Below are positions 15,437-23,867 of a stretch of DNA of 26,209 bases, in pieces. The DNA is from an uncultured Lachnospiraceae bacterium (GTDB lineage Bacteria; Bacillota; Clostridia; Lachnospirales; Lachnospiraceae). The stretch spans positions 1-26,209 of the forward strand of contig CAJTVN010000046.1 of assembly GCA_910579685.1 (NCBI GenBank), given 5' to 3'. Under the pieces are notes generated by a model that was not told the origin of the DNA, did not search any database, and saw nothing but the letters and a program-made list of their open reading frames with translations. Position 1 is the first letter of the stretch. Every line of letters starts with the position of its first letter. Made by a program: the position numbers and the translations under genes.

Positions 15437-16615
15437 TCAGGTGGTTTGTTTATCCTTCGAATACAAAAGCTTTAGAATAATCGGTGTGGCGATGGATGAA
15501 ACAATAATCAGCAAAATTACGGACGTGAAATATACCGATTCCAGCAATCCTACGGAAAGTCCCTTCTGAGACACAATCAGGGCAACCTCTCCTCTTGTCA
15601 TCATTCCCACTCCGATTTTCAGGGAATCATTCCCATTGAACTTACAAAGCTTTGCCATCAATCCGCAGCCAATGATCTTGCTGATCAGACCTACCAGCAC
15701 AAAACCAATGGAAAACAGAATGATGCTTCCCGTCACGCTGTCCAGACTGGTTTTCAGACCAATGCTGGCAAAGAAAACAGGACCAAAAAGCATATAGGAA
15801 TTAATATCCACTTTTCTTTCTATGTAACTGGAATCCCGAATTGAGCACAGAATAATGCCGGCCACATAAGCGCCCGTGATATCCGCAATTCCGAAAAAGC
15901 GTTCCGCCGCAAAGGCCATGAGAAAGCAGAAAGCCATGGCGGCAATCGGAATCCTCCTGGTATGGGGGTATTTATTATCCACAACCTTAAAAACCCGGTA
16001 GGAAATATAGCCCACCAGAAATGCAAAAAGGAAAAACAAAACCGTGTTGATGATAACGGTAATCGGTTTTGATTCCGGATTTTTAAATCCAATCACAAAG
16101 GTAAGGACAATGATTCCGATTACGTCATCGATAATGGCGGCGCTTAGAATCGTGGTTCCGACCTTTCCCTTGATTTTTCCCATTTCCTTAAGCGCCTCCA
16201 CCGTGATGCTTACGGAAGTGGCGGTGAGAATGGTTCCCACAAAAACCGCCTTGTAAAATTCTTCCGATCCCCAGGGAGACATTCCATAGTACAGCATGTA
16301 ATACAAAGCGCCAATAATCAGGGGGATAAACACGCCCGCACAGGCGATCAGGGCGGCTATGGGACCGGTTTTTACCAAATCCTTCAGGTCTGTCTCAAGT
16401 CCTGCGGAAAACATTAGGAGGATTACTCCGATTTCCGCCATCTGAAGCAGAAAATCCGATTGACTGACCCATCCCAGTATACTAGGCCCTATGATCAGGC
16501 CCGCAATAATCTCGCCAACGACTTGGGGAGCCTTCAGCTTCCTCGCCAGAATTCCACAAAGCTTCGCGGCAATAATAATAATTGCCAGATCCTTCAAAAC
16601 CACATAAGTTTCCAT
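15437..16615 (-). CDS. CPA2-family monovalent cation/proton antiporter
   Basis: 392 residues with about 12-13 membrane segments and little else, the Na_H_Exchanger domain alone without the TrkA-N/RCK tail of KefB/KefC. The N-terminal ARKLKAPQVVGEIIAGLIIGP and the ion-binding pair in SAAIIDDVIGIIVL (two adjacent Asp, as in NapA-type electrogenic exchangers) support a Na+ or K+/H+ exchanger in the cytoplasmic membrane. It would contribute to pH or sodium homeostasis; the ion preference is not readable. It starts 26 nt after the gyrA stop. GAGGAG is 14 nt before the ATG, rather far, so translation may be inefficient or coupled. It is the last gene before the terminator at 15386-15425. Confidence 0.88.
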   Translation of the reverse strand: METYVVLKDLAIIIIAAKLCGILARKLKAPQVVGEIIAGLIIGPSILGWVSQSDFLLQMAEIGVILLMFSAGLETDLKDLVKTGPIAALIACAGVFIPLIIGALYYMLYYGMSPWGSEEFYKAVFVGTILTATSVSITVEALKEMGKIKGKVGTTILSAAIIDDVIGIIVLTFVIGFKNPESKPITVIINTVLFFLFAFLVGYISYRVFKVVDNKYPHTRRIPIAAMAFCFLMAFAAERFFGIADITGAYVAGIILCSIRDSSYIERKVDINSYMLFGPVFFASIGLKTSLDSVTGSIILFSIGFVLVGLISKIIGCGLMAKLCKFNGNDSLKIGVGMMTRGEVALIVSQKGLSVGLLESVYFTSVILLIIVSSIATPIILKLLYSKDKQTT

Positions 16616-16641
16616 GATAAATTTTCCATCTCCTCACTCAT

Positions 16642-19179
16642 TTATTCATCCTCTTCTTCCTTTGGAAGAGTGATCTCCTCATCGGGAATCGTCTCCATGG
16701 CGTCATCCAGATTTTCAAATTCCTGGTCCCCATTGGAAACCTTTTCCCTCACTTTTGCGATCTGGGCCACCTTCACACCCTCGTCCAGATTAATCATCTT
16801 GACGCCGGAAGTAATTCTTCCAAGAGTGGAGATATCGTCCATGCGAAGCTGTATAATCACGCCGCCCGTGGTGATCATCATAATTTCATTGCTGTCAACT
16901 ACAGCCTTAACTCCTACCACGAATCCTGTTTTTTCCGTGATTTTATAACACTTTACCCCCTTGCCGCCTCTCTTTTGCACAGTGAACTCTTCCAGATAGG
17001 TTCTCTTTCCCATACCGTTTTCCGAAACGATAAGAAGAGAATCGCCCTGATGATCCAGCTGCATTCCAACTATTTCATCATCATCCGAAAGATTCATTCC
17101 GATTACTCCCATGGAATTTCTTCCGGTAGCCCTCACGTCTGTTTCCCTGAAACGAATGCACATTCCCTGCTTTGTCACAAGGAAGATCTCTGTATTCTCA
17201 TCCGTGATCTTAACCTCGATCAGCTCGTCGTCATCCTTTAAGTTAATTGCGGCGAGACCGTTTTTGCGCACATTGCTGTACTCCATAATATGGGTCTTCT
17301 TGGCAATGCCCTTTTTGGTAATCATAAAGAAATTTTTGTTTTCCTCAAAATCCTTTACGGGCATTATAGCCGTTATCTTTTCGCCCGGATTGAGCTGGAG
17401 AAGATTGATGATAGCCGTTCCCCTCGAGGTCCTGGAAGCCTCCGGGATCTCGTAGGCCTTTAACCTGTAAACTCTTCCGTAATTGGTAAAAAACATCAGA
17501 TAATGGTGGGTAGTCGTCATGAGAAGATCCTCGATAAAGTCCTCCTCGAGAGTCTGCATACCCTTGATCCCCTTGCCGCCTCTGTTCTGGGATTTAAAAT
17601 TGTCTATGGTCATGCGTTTCACATATCCGAGATTTGTCATGGCTATGATGGTATTATCCTTGGGGATCATATCCTCCATGGAAATATCATATTCGTCAAA
17701 ACCTATTACGCTTCTCCTGTCGTCTCCGTATTTATCGGAAATCTCCTTGATCTCGGTCCGTATCACGCCAAGAAGCAGCTTCTCGTCTGCAAGGATCGCC
17801 TTAAGCTCTGCAATTTTCACAAGAAGCTCTTTATGCTCGTTCTCAATCTTTTCTCTTTCCAGACCGGTGAGAGCCCGAAGACGCATATCAACGATCGCCT
17901 GGGACTGCGCTTCGGAGAGGCCGAAGCGCTCCATCAGCCTTTCCTTTGCAATCTGCGTGTTCTGGCTGCTTCTTATAATCTGAATGACCTCGTCGATATG
18001 ATCAAGCGCTATGAGCAGTCCCTGTAAAATATGGTCTCTCTCCTCCGCCTTGTTGAGATCATACCTGGTTCGCCTGGTAACAACCTCCTCCTGATGCTTT
18101 ATGTAATACCTCAGCATTTCAAGAAGATTCATGACCTTCGGTTCGTTATTCACAAGGGCAAGCATGATGATACCGAAGGTATCCTGCATCTGCGTATGCT
18201 TGTAAAGCTGGTTCATGATCACGTTTGCATTGGCATCGCGCCTCAGCTCGATCACCACACGCATGCCTTCTCTGTCCGATTCATCCCTCAGATCCGTGAT
18301 ACCGTCGATCTTTTTTGTCTTGACAAGCTCGGCGATCTTCAATATCATGTTCGCCTTGTTTACCATATACGGAAGCTCCGTCACGATAATACGGGACTTA
18401 CCGTTTGCCATGGTCTCAATATTGGTGACAGCCCTTACTCTTACCTTTCCCCTTCCGGTTCGGTAAGCCTGCTCGCTTCCCCTTGTTCCCAGTATAATTC
18501 CCCCGGTGGGAAAGTCAGGCGCTTTCACGATCGGCAATATCTCGTCAATCTCCGTATCCCTGTTCTCCGTGATCCGGTTGTCAATAATTTTAATGACAGC
18601 CTCTATCACCTCCCGAAGATTATGGGGAGGAATATTGGTGGCCATGCCAACGGCAATCCCCGTGGTTCCGTTTACAAGAAGATTTGGAAAACGGCTTGGA
18701 AGAACACTGGGCTCCTTTTCTGTCTCGTCAAAGTTGGGAACAAAGTCAACCGTATCCTTATTGATGTCCGCAAGAAGCTCCATGGAAATCTTGCTCAGAC
18801 GCGCTTCCGTGTAACGCATGGCCGCCGCTCCGTCTCCGTCCACGGAACCGAAGTTTCCATGGCCGTCCACCAGAACATGGCGCATGGACCAGGGCTGGGC
18901 CATATTTACCAGAGACCCGTAAATGGAACTGTCTCCATGCGGATGATATTTACCCATGGTATCACCGACGATACGGGCGCTTTTTCTGTGAGGTTTATCC
19001 GGTCCGTTATTCAGCTCAATCATGGAATAGAGAACTCTTCTCTGCACCGGCTTCAGCCCGTCTCTCACATCAGGAAGCGCACGGGATGCAATCACGCTCA
19101 TTGCATAATCGATATAAGAGGTTTCCATGGTTTTTTTCAAATCCACGTCATGAATTTTATCAAAAATATTATCTTCCAT
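16642..19179 (-). CDS. gyrA: DNA gyrase subunit A
   Basis: 845 residues from the ATG at 19179, preferred because GGGAG lies 5 nt before it; another in-frame ATG at 19191 has no ribosome binding site. With GyrB it introduces negative supercoils. The catalytic tyrosine is Tyr123 (AAMRYTEARLSK). The quinolone region reads HPHGDSSIYGSL, with Ser84 at E. coli position 83 and Gly88 at position 87. The C-terminal DNA-wrapping pinwheel holds GyrA-box-like motifs (QNRGGKG near the first blade, QKRGGKG near the last), and the protein ends in an acidic tail (PKEEEDE). It begins 14 nt after the gyrB stop and is clearly in the same operon. Confidence 0.97.
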   Translation of the reverse strand: MEDNIFDKIHDVDLKKTMETSYIDYAMSVIASRALPDVRDGLKPVQRRVLYSMIELNNGPDKPHRKSARIVGDTMGKYHPHGDSSIYGSLVNMAQPWSMRHVLVDGHGNFGSVDGDGAAAMRYTEARLSKISMELLADINKDTVDFVPNFDETEKEPSVLPSRFPNLLVNGTTGIAVGMATNIPPHNLREVIEAVIKIIDNRITENRDTEIDEILPIVKAPDFPTGGIILGTRGSEQAYRTGRGKVRVRAVTNIETMANGKSRIIVTELPYMVNKANMILKIAELVKTKKIDGITDLRDESDREGMRVVIELRRDANANVIMNQLYKHTQMQDTFGIIMLALVNNEPKVMNLLEMLRYYIKHQEEVVTRRTRYDLNKAEERDHILQGLLIALDHIDEVIQIIRSSQNTQIAKERLMERFGLSEAQSQAIVDMRLRALTGLEREKIENEHKELLVKIAELKAILADEKLLLGVIRTEIKEISDKYGDDRRSVIGFDEYDISMEDMIPKDNTIIAMTNLGYVKRMTIDNFKSQNRGGKGIKGMQTLEEDFIEDLLMTTTHHYLMFFTNYGRVYRLKAYEIPEASRTSRGTAIINLLQLNPGEKITAIMPVKDFEENKNFFMITKKGIAKKTHIMEYSNVRKNGLAAINLKDDDELIEVKITDENTEIFLVTKQGMCIRFRETDVRATGRNSMGVIGMNLSDDDEIVGMQLDHQGDSLLIVSENGMGKRTYLEEFTVQKRGGKGVKCYKITEKTGFVVGVKAVVDSNEIMMITTGGVIIQLRMDDISTLGRITSGVKMINLDEGVKVAQIAKVREKVSNGDQEFENLDDAMETIPDEEITLPKEEEDE

Positions 19180-19193
19180 CTTTACTCCCATAC

Positions 19194-21140
19194 TTAAATA
19201 TCAAGATTCTTTACAAATCTTGCGTTTTCTTCTATAAATTCACGCCTTGGCTCCACCTTATCCCCCATCAGAGTGGTAAAGGTCAGGTCGATCTCCGATT
19301 CCGCCTCCTCGTTCATGGTAACGCGAAGAAGGACTCTTCTCTCCGGATCCATGGTGGTCTCCCAGAGCTGTTCTGGATCCATTTCGCCAAGCCCCTTATA
19401 TCTCTGAATCTTATTGTTCTGGTCGCGTCCAACCTCGGCCAGAATTTTGTTCAGTTCTTCGTCACTGTAGGCATACCACACTTTTTTATTCTTTTCCAGC
19501 TTATAAAGAGGAGGCTGCGCCATATACACATATCCCTCTTTGATCAGATCCGGCATAAAACGGTAAATAAACGTAAGGAGCAAAGTGGCGATATGGGCGC
19601 CGTCCACATCCGCATCCGTCATAAGAATAATCTTGTGATACCGCAGCTTGCTGATATCGAAATCCTCATGAATTCCCGTTCCGAACGCTGTAATCATGGC
19701 CTTGATCTCCGCATTGCCGTAAATCTTGTCCAGCCTTGCCTTCTCCACATTGAGAATCTTTCCACGCAGCGGAAGGATTGCCTGGGTGGCCCGGCTTCGT
19801 GCCGTCTTGGCGCTTCCCCCTGCGGAATCGCCCTCCACAATATAAATCTCACAGTTTGCGGGATCCTTGTCGGAGCAGTCCGCAAGCTTTCCTGGAAGGC
19901 TCATTCCCTCGAGAGCCGTCTTCCTTCTTGTCAGGTCTCTCGCCTTTCTTGCGGCGTCCCTCGCTCTCTGGGCGAGAATGGATTTCTCACAGATCAGCTT
20001 TGCCACAGTTGGATTCTGTTCCAGAAAATAAGTAAGCTGCTCACTGACAATTCCGTCCACCGCGCTCCTTGCCTCCGAGGTTCCAAGCTTCTGTTTCGTC
20101 TGACCTTCAAACTGTGGATCCTCTATTTTCACACTCACAATTGCGGTAAGCCCCTCCCTGATGTCCTCTCCGGTCAGATTGGCCTCGCTTTCCTTAAGAA
20201 GCTTATTGCTTCTTGCATAATCGTTAAAGGTCTTGGTAAGGGCATTGCGAAAACCTACCAGATGAGTTCCGCCCTCCGGCGTATTGATATTATTGACAAA
20301 GCTGTAGGAGCTCTCCGTGTAGGAATCATTGTGCTGCATGGCAACTTCCACATAGACATTGTTTTTGCTTCCCTCAAAATACATGATCTCATTGTAAAGA
20401 GGGGTTTTGCTCCTGTTCAGGTACGTAACAAACTCCTTGATACCGCCTTCGTAGTGGAATTCCCGCACGACAGGCTTGCTGTCCGGCTCCACCCGCAGAT
20501 CCGTCAGGACGATCTTAAGACCCTTGGTGAGAAAAGCCATTTCCCGAAGGCGCTGCTTTAACACGTCAAATTCAAATACCGTGGTTTCCTGAAAAATCGT
20601 TTTATCCGGAATAAAGGTAATCTTCGTTCCGGTTTTTTCCTTCTCGCATTCTCCGATCACCTTGAGAGGATAACATACCTGGCCTTTCTCATATCTCTGC
20701 TTATGAATCTTGCCATCCTGATAAATTTCAACTTCAAGCCATTGTGAAAGAGCGTTTACAACCGAAGCTCCCACTCCGTGGAGGCCTCCTGAAACCTTAT
20801 ATCCCCCGCCGCCAAACTTGCCGCCTGCATGAAGAATGGTAAAAACAACTTCAACTGCAGGAAGTCCTGCCTTGTGATTGATCCCCACGGGAATTCCTCT
20901 TCCATTATCGATTACCGTAATCGAATTATCCTCGTTGATAAAAACCTGTATAGTATCGCAAAAGCCTGCAAGAGCCTCGTCCACAGAATTGTCCACAATC
21001 TCGTAAACAAGATGGTGAAGCCCTCTGCTTGACGTGGTTCCTATATACATTCCAGGCCTTTTACGTACCGCCTCGAGTCCTTCCAATATCTGGATCTGAT
21101 CTGCTCCATATTCAAATTCGTTGTTCATGCCGCTAACCAT
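19194..21140 (-). CDS. gyrB: DNA gyrase subunit B
   Basis: 648 residues, the normal size for Gram-positive GyrB. The GHKL ATPase domain shows Asn51 and the catalytic Glu55 (VDNSVDEALAG), DNGRGIPVGIN and the ATP lid GLHGVGASVVNALS. The TOPRIM domain has EGDSAGGSA and DADVDGAH for magnesium, and the C-terminus QRYKGLGEMDPEQLWETTMDP binds GyrA. It supplies ATP hydrolysis for supercoiling. The start is uncertain: the ATG at 21140 and one 12 nt further in both have poor ribosome binding sites (an AAAGG is 1 or 13 nt away). It follows recF by 41 nt. Confidence 0.97.
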   Translation of the reverse strand: MVSGMNNEFEYGADQIQILEGLEAVRKRPGMYIGTTSSRGLHHLVYEIVDNSVDEALAGFCDTIQVFINEDNSITVIDNGRGIPVGINHKAGLPAVEVVFTILHAGGKFGGGGYKVSGGLHGVGASVVNALSQWLEVEIYQDGKIHKQRYEKGQVCYPLKVIGECEKEKTGTKITFIPDKTIFQETTVFEFDVLKQRLREMAFLTKGLKIVLTDLRVEPDSKPVVREFHYEGGIKEFVTYLNRSKTPLYNEIMYFEGSKNNVYVEVAMQHNDSYTESSYSFVNNINTPEGGTHLVGFRNALTKTFNDYARSNKLLKESEANLTGEDIREGLTAIVSVKIEDPQFEGQTKQKLGTSEARSAVDGIVSEQLTYFLEQNPTVAKLICEKSILAQRARDAARKARDLTRRKTALEGMSLPGKLADCSDKDPANCEIYIVEGDSAGGSAKTARSRATQAILPLRGKILNVEKARLDKIYGNAEIKAMITAFGTGIHEDFDISKLRYHKIILMTDADVDGAHIATLLLTFIYRFMPDLIKEGYVYMAQPPLYKLEKNKKVWYAYSDEELNKILAEVGRDQNNKIQRYKGLGEMDPEQLWETTMDPERRVLLRVTMNEEAESEIDLTFTTLMGDKVEPRREFIEENARFVKNLDI

Positions 21141-21181
21141 GCCTTTCTCTCAGCCTGCAAACTTATGCTGCTCCAAGATGA

Positions 21182-22267
21182 CTAATTCTCACAAATAATA
21201 TTTCCATTTATGATTTTAAAAATTTTATTAATTTCAAATCTGTTATTTATAAATTCGTCCAGACCCGTACAGGTTATAATCGTCTGTATATTCCCGATAC
21301 TGTTTAAAAGATAGTTCTGCCTGTTGCTGTCAAGCTCTGACAAAACATCATCAAGCAAAAGAACCGGAACATCCCTGCTTATCTTTTTCACCAGCTCGAT
21401 CTCCGATAATTTAAGAGAAAGGGCCGCCGTTCTCTGCTGACCCTGGGAACCGTATTTACGGATATCGATTCCGTTTACAAGAAAAGAAAAATCATCCCTG
21501 TGCGGGCCTGTCGTGCTCTGTTTGAGTTTGATATCCCTTTCCTGATTTAAACTTATGGTTTTTTCAAAATCCTCAACCGAGACATCAGGTTCATATTTTA
21601 CAACCAGCTCTTCCTTTCCTCCGGACAGCCTTTTATGTATATCATAAATAATTTCGCAGATCTGAGTCGCAAATACCTGCCTTCGCTCAATCACCTTGCT
21701 TCCAAAGGAAACAAGCTGGGAATCCCATATATTCAACGTCTCTTTTAATTCCGGCCTGAAATACATGTCCTTGAGCAGTTTATTGCGCTGGTTTATAATC
21801 TTGTTGTAATGATTCAGATTGTAAAGATAAAAACTGTCAAGCTGACACAATTCCATATCGGCAAAATGCCGTCTCTCAGCCGGACCGTTTTTGATAATGC
21901 TTAAATCCTCCGGGGAGAAAAAAACAACATTCAAAAGACCCATCAGATCGGCCGCCTTTTTAATTTTCTGACCGTCAATAGCAATCCCCTTTGACTTGTT
22001 TTTGCGGAGATGCATATCTACCTTAATCTCCACTTCCTCCTTCAGAAGATAAGTTCTGATATGCGCTTCCTCTTTCTCAAAATTTATAATTTCCCTGTCC
22101 TTGCTTCCTTTATGGGACTTTGTAGTTGCCGAAACATAGATGGCTTCCAGGATATTTGTCTTGCCCTGGGCGTTATCCCCATAAAGGATATTCGTCCCTT
22201 TGTCAAAACTGATCTTCGCATTTTGGTAATTTCTGAAGTCAGCCAGTTCAAGTGATTTAATAATCAT
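21182..22267 (-). CDS. recF: DNA replication and repair protein RecF
   Basis: 361 residues, an SMC-like ABC ATPase. The Walker A motif is YGDNAQGKTN (29-38), the signature motif SQGQQRTAALSL and the Walker B PVLLLDDVLSELD, with the D-loop residues following. LADFRNY at the start is typical. RecF acts with RecO and RecR to load RecA on gapped DNA behind stalled forks. Its first 11 bases overlap the end of the S4-domain gene upstream, which indicates translational coupling; no separate ribosome binding site is evident beyond the region inside that gene. Confidence 0.95.
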   Translation of the reverse strand: MIIKSLELADFRNYQNAKISFDKGTNILYGDNAQGKTNILEAIYVSATTKSHKGSKDREIINFEKEEAHIRTYLLKEEVEIKVDMHLRKNKSKGIAIDGQKIKKAADLMGLLNVVFFSPEDLSIIKNGPAERRHFADMELCQLDSFYLYNLNHYNKIINQRNKLLKDMYFRPELKETLNIWDSQLVSFGSKVIERRQVFATQICEIIYDIHKRLSGGKEELVVKYEPDVSVEDFEKTISLNQERDIKLKQSTTGPHRDDFSFLVNGIDIRKYGSQGQQRTAALSLKLSEIELVKKISRDVPVLLLDDVLSELDSNRQNYLLNSIGNIQTIITCTGLDEFINNRFEINKIFKIINGNIICEN

Positions 22268-22487
22268 TGATATTCATACCTTTTGTGATTTTTATGGTCT
22301 CCCCGTTATACGCAACCATATCACCGTTTACCAGCTTTTTCCCTCTCTGAAGCACTGTCTCGCCGTTTACCGTTACAAGACCGTTCTGAATCGCAATTTT
22401 GGCGTCCAGGCCGGAATCGGAAAGGCCGGCTGCTTTGAGCGCCTGCCCAAGCTTAATAAAATCGTCCTTCAAATTTATTATTTCCAT
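22257..22487 (-). CDS. yaaA: S4-domain RNA-binding protein (YaaA/RlbA type)
   Basis: 76 residues from the ATG at 22487, chosen because GGAGG lies 7 nt before it; the frame extends 7 codons upstream. The whole protein is one S4-like RNA-binding domain (DFIKLGQALKAAGL, GLVTVNGETVLQRGKKL). Genes like this sit between dnaN and recF in most Firmicutes and are named yaaA in B. subtilis; a role in ribosome assembly has been proposed there. The overlap with recF supports a shared transcript. Confidence 0.9.
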   Translation of the reverse strand: MEIINLKDDFIKLGQALKAAGLSDSGLDAKIAIQNGLVTVNGETVLQRGKKLVNGDMVAYNGETIKITKGMNINDY

Positions 22488-22527
22488 TTTTTTCCTCCAA
22501 TATACCATATATCACCATGCAAATGCA

Positions 22528-23637
22528 CTAGGAAACGGTTGTAAAATTTACCGGAAGAATCAGATAAATATATTTTTCCTGAATATTTCTGATAAAGCAG
22601 GGAGCCTTCGGGTTAACAAGATAAATATCAATCTCCTCGTCGTCGATCACCTTAAGAGCGTCAATCATAAATTTCGGATTGAATCCGATCATCAAATCCT
22701 TTCCCTGCTTGGAAATATCGATATCCTCGTTCATGCTTCCAATGGTGGAGTTAATTTTTAGTTCCATCACATCATCCATTATGTTAATGATAATGGGTTT
22801 TTTATCCCCTTCCTTGATAAGCAGCGTGGCTCTGTCGATACATTCGAGAAGTTCCCTCTTATTGACCGTTACCTTTGTTTCATAATCGCTTGAAAGCATC
22901 TGATCAATCCGAAAATACTCTCCTTCGATGAGCCTTGATACCACTGTCGTCTTATCAAATTCAAATACCACATGCTTTCCCGTGAAGAAGATGGAAACAT
23001 CCTCGTCCGCGTCACCGGGAAGGATTTTGCTGATCTCGTTCAGTGTTTTTCCAGGAACAACCACTTTTCTGGAAGGATAAATATTTTTGAGATCAATCTT
23101 TCGGATGGAAATTCTGTGGCCGTCCAGGGAAACCACCTTCAGCGTATCGCCGTTTATTTCAAAAAGTTCGCCCGTCATCAGCTTGTTGTTGTCATTGTCA
23201 GCAATTGAAAAAATAGTCTGTCTGATCACTTCCTTCAGCGTAAACTGAGACATGATTACGGAATCAATTCTTTCAATTGACGGAAGATAGGAGAAATCCT
23301 CCCCTGATTTTCCTATGATCGTAAACTTTGCCTTCTCACAGGATATAACCGTTTTAAGGGAATTGTCTGTCAGTATCGTAACATCATTGTCAGGAAGCTT
23401 TCTTACGATTTCCAGAAAAATTTTAGCATCCAGGGCAATCTGTCCTTTTTCAACAATATCTCCTTCTATCAATGTCTCGATCCCAAGCTCCATGTCATTT
23501 GCGATCAGCTTTATTTTATTATTTGTGGCATCAATCATGATGCACTGAAGGATGGACATTGTGGTTTTGCTTGGAACCGCTTTTGATACGATATTGACTC
23601 CGTTTAACAAATTTAATTTGCTGCATACTAATTTCAT
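22528..23637 (-). CDS. dnaN: DNA polymerase III beta subunit (sliding clamp)
   Basis: 369 residues from the ATG at 23637; the upstream in-frame extension lacks a ribosome binding site, whereas AAAGGAAG lies 10 nt before this ATG. The start MKLVCSKLNLLNGVNIVSKA and the three repeated clamp domains are typical, ending in the conserved C-terminal strand (KYIYLILPVNF), next to the partner-binding pocket. The ring-shaped dimer tethers polymerase and recruits repair enzymes. It lies second in the dnaA block and probably has its own promoter in the dnaA-dnaN gap, which also carries the origin unwinding element. Confidence 0.96.
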   Translation of the reverse strand: MKLVCSKLNLLNGVNIVSKAVPSKTTMSILQCIMIDATNNKIKLIANDMELGIETLIEGDIVEKGQIALDAKIFLEIVRKLPDNDVTILTDNSLKTVISCEKAKFTIIGKSGEDFSYLPSIERIDSVIMSQFTLKEVIRQTIFSIADNDNNKLMTGELFEINGDTLKVVSLDGHRISIRKIDLKNIYPSRKVVVPGKTLNEISKILPGDADEDVSIFFTGKHVVFEFDKTTVVSRLIEGEYFRIDQMLSSDYETKVTVNKRELLECIDRATLLIKEGDKKPIIINIMDDVMELKINSTIGSMNEDIDISKQGKDLMIGFNPKFMIDALKVIDDEEIDIYLVNPKAPCFIRNIQEKYIYLILPVNFTTVS

Positions 23638-23689
23638 CTGCTGATAACTTCCTTTCTTTATTCTTTGTGCGGACAAACTGAGACGGATA

Positions 23690-23867
23690 CGCCCTTATAT
23701 TTATATATAAGATAATAAGTAATAAATATAGTAATAGGTGTTGATATGTGTATAACCTCTATATTATACTATTTTTCAATAAAAAATGGAATGAAAAGCA
23801 TGGGGATAAAAAAAATTATAATGAGGACAACCTTTCATTTATTCACATTTTTTTTTAAAGTCCCTTT
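23690..23867. other. oriC, unwinding-element side (dnaA-dnaN intergenic)
   Basis: Read on the minus strand there is a DnaA box TTATACACA (23755-23747), six bases, a CACC step (23740-23737), then on the complementary strand seven triplets (23717-23737) of which six fit the DnaA-trio pattern [T/A]A[G/A]; only the fourth is ATA. After this comes an A+T-only stretch (about 23695-23710). This order of box, GC step, trios and AT-rich DNA is that of the B. subtilis basal unwinding element. A second exact box, TTATTCACA, lies at 23839-23847, and a one-mismatch box (TGGGGATAA) at 23801-23809. Confidence 0.75.
23763..23768 (-). promoter_or_regulatory. Probable -10 element of a dnaN promoter
   Basis: An exact TATAAT on the minus strand, with only a weak -35 (TTCCAT, 17 nt upstream). 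Transcription would start near 23757, so the DnaA box at 23747-23755 would fall on the first transcribed bases. DnaA binding could then repress dnaN; this is inference. Confidence 0.45.

Noticed and set aside
16600..16641. Small 15-codon frame with a GAGGAG neighbour between gyrA and the antiporter
   Set aside because: It overlaps the antiporter start in another frame and is too short to judge; it is probably chance.
18031..20561. Plus-strand frames of 388 and 491 codons opposite gyrA and gyrB
   Set aside because: Antisense to universally conserved genes, with no recognisable domains or translation signals.
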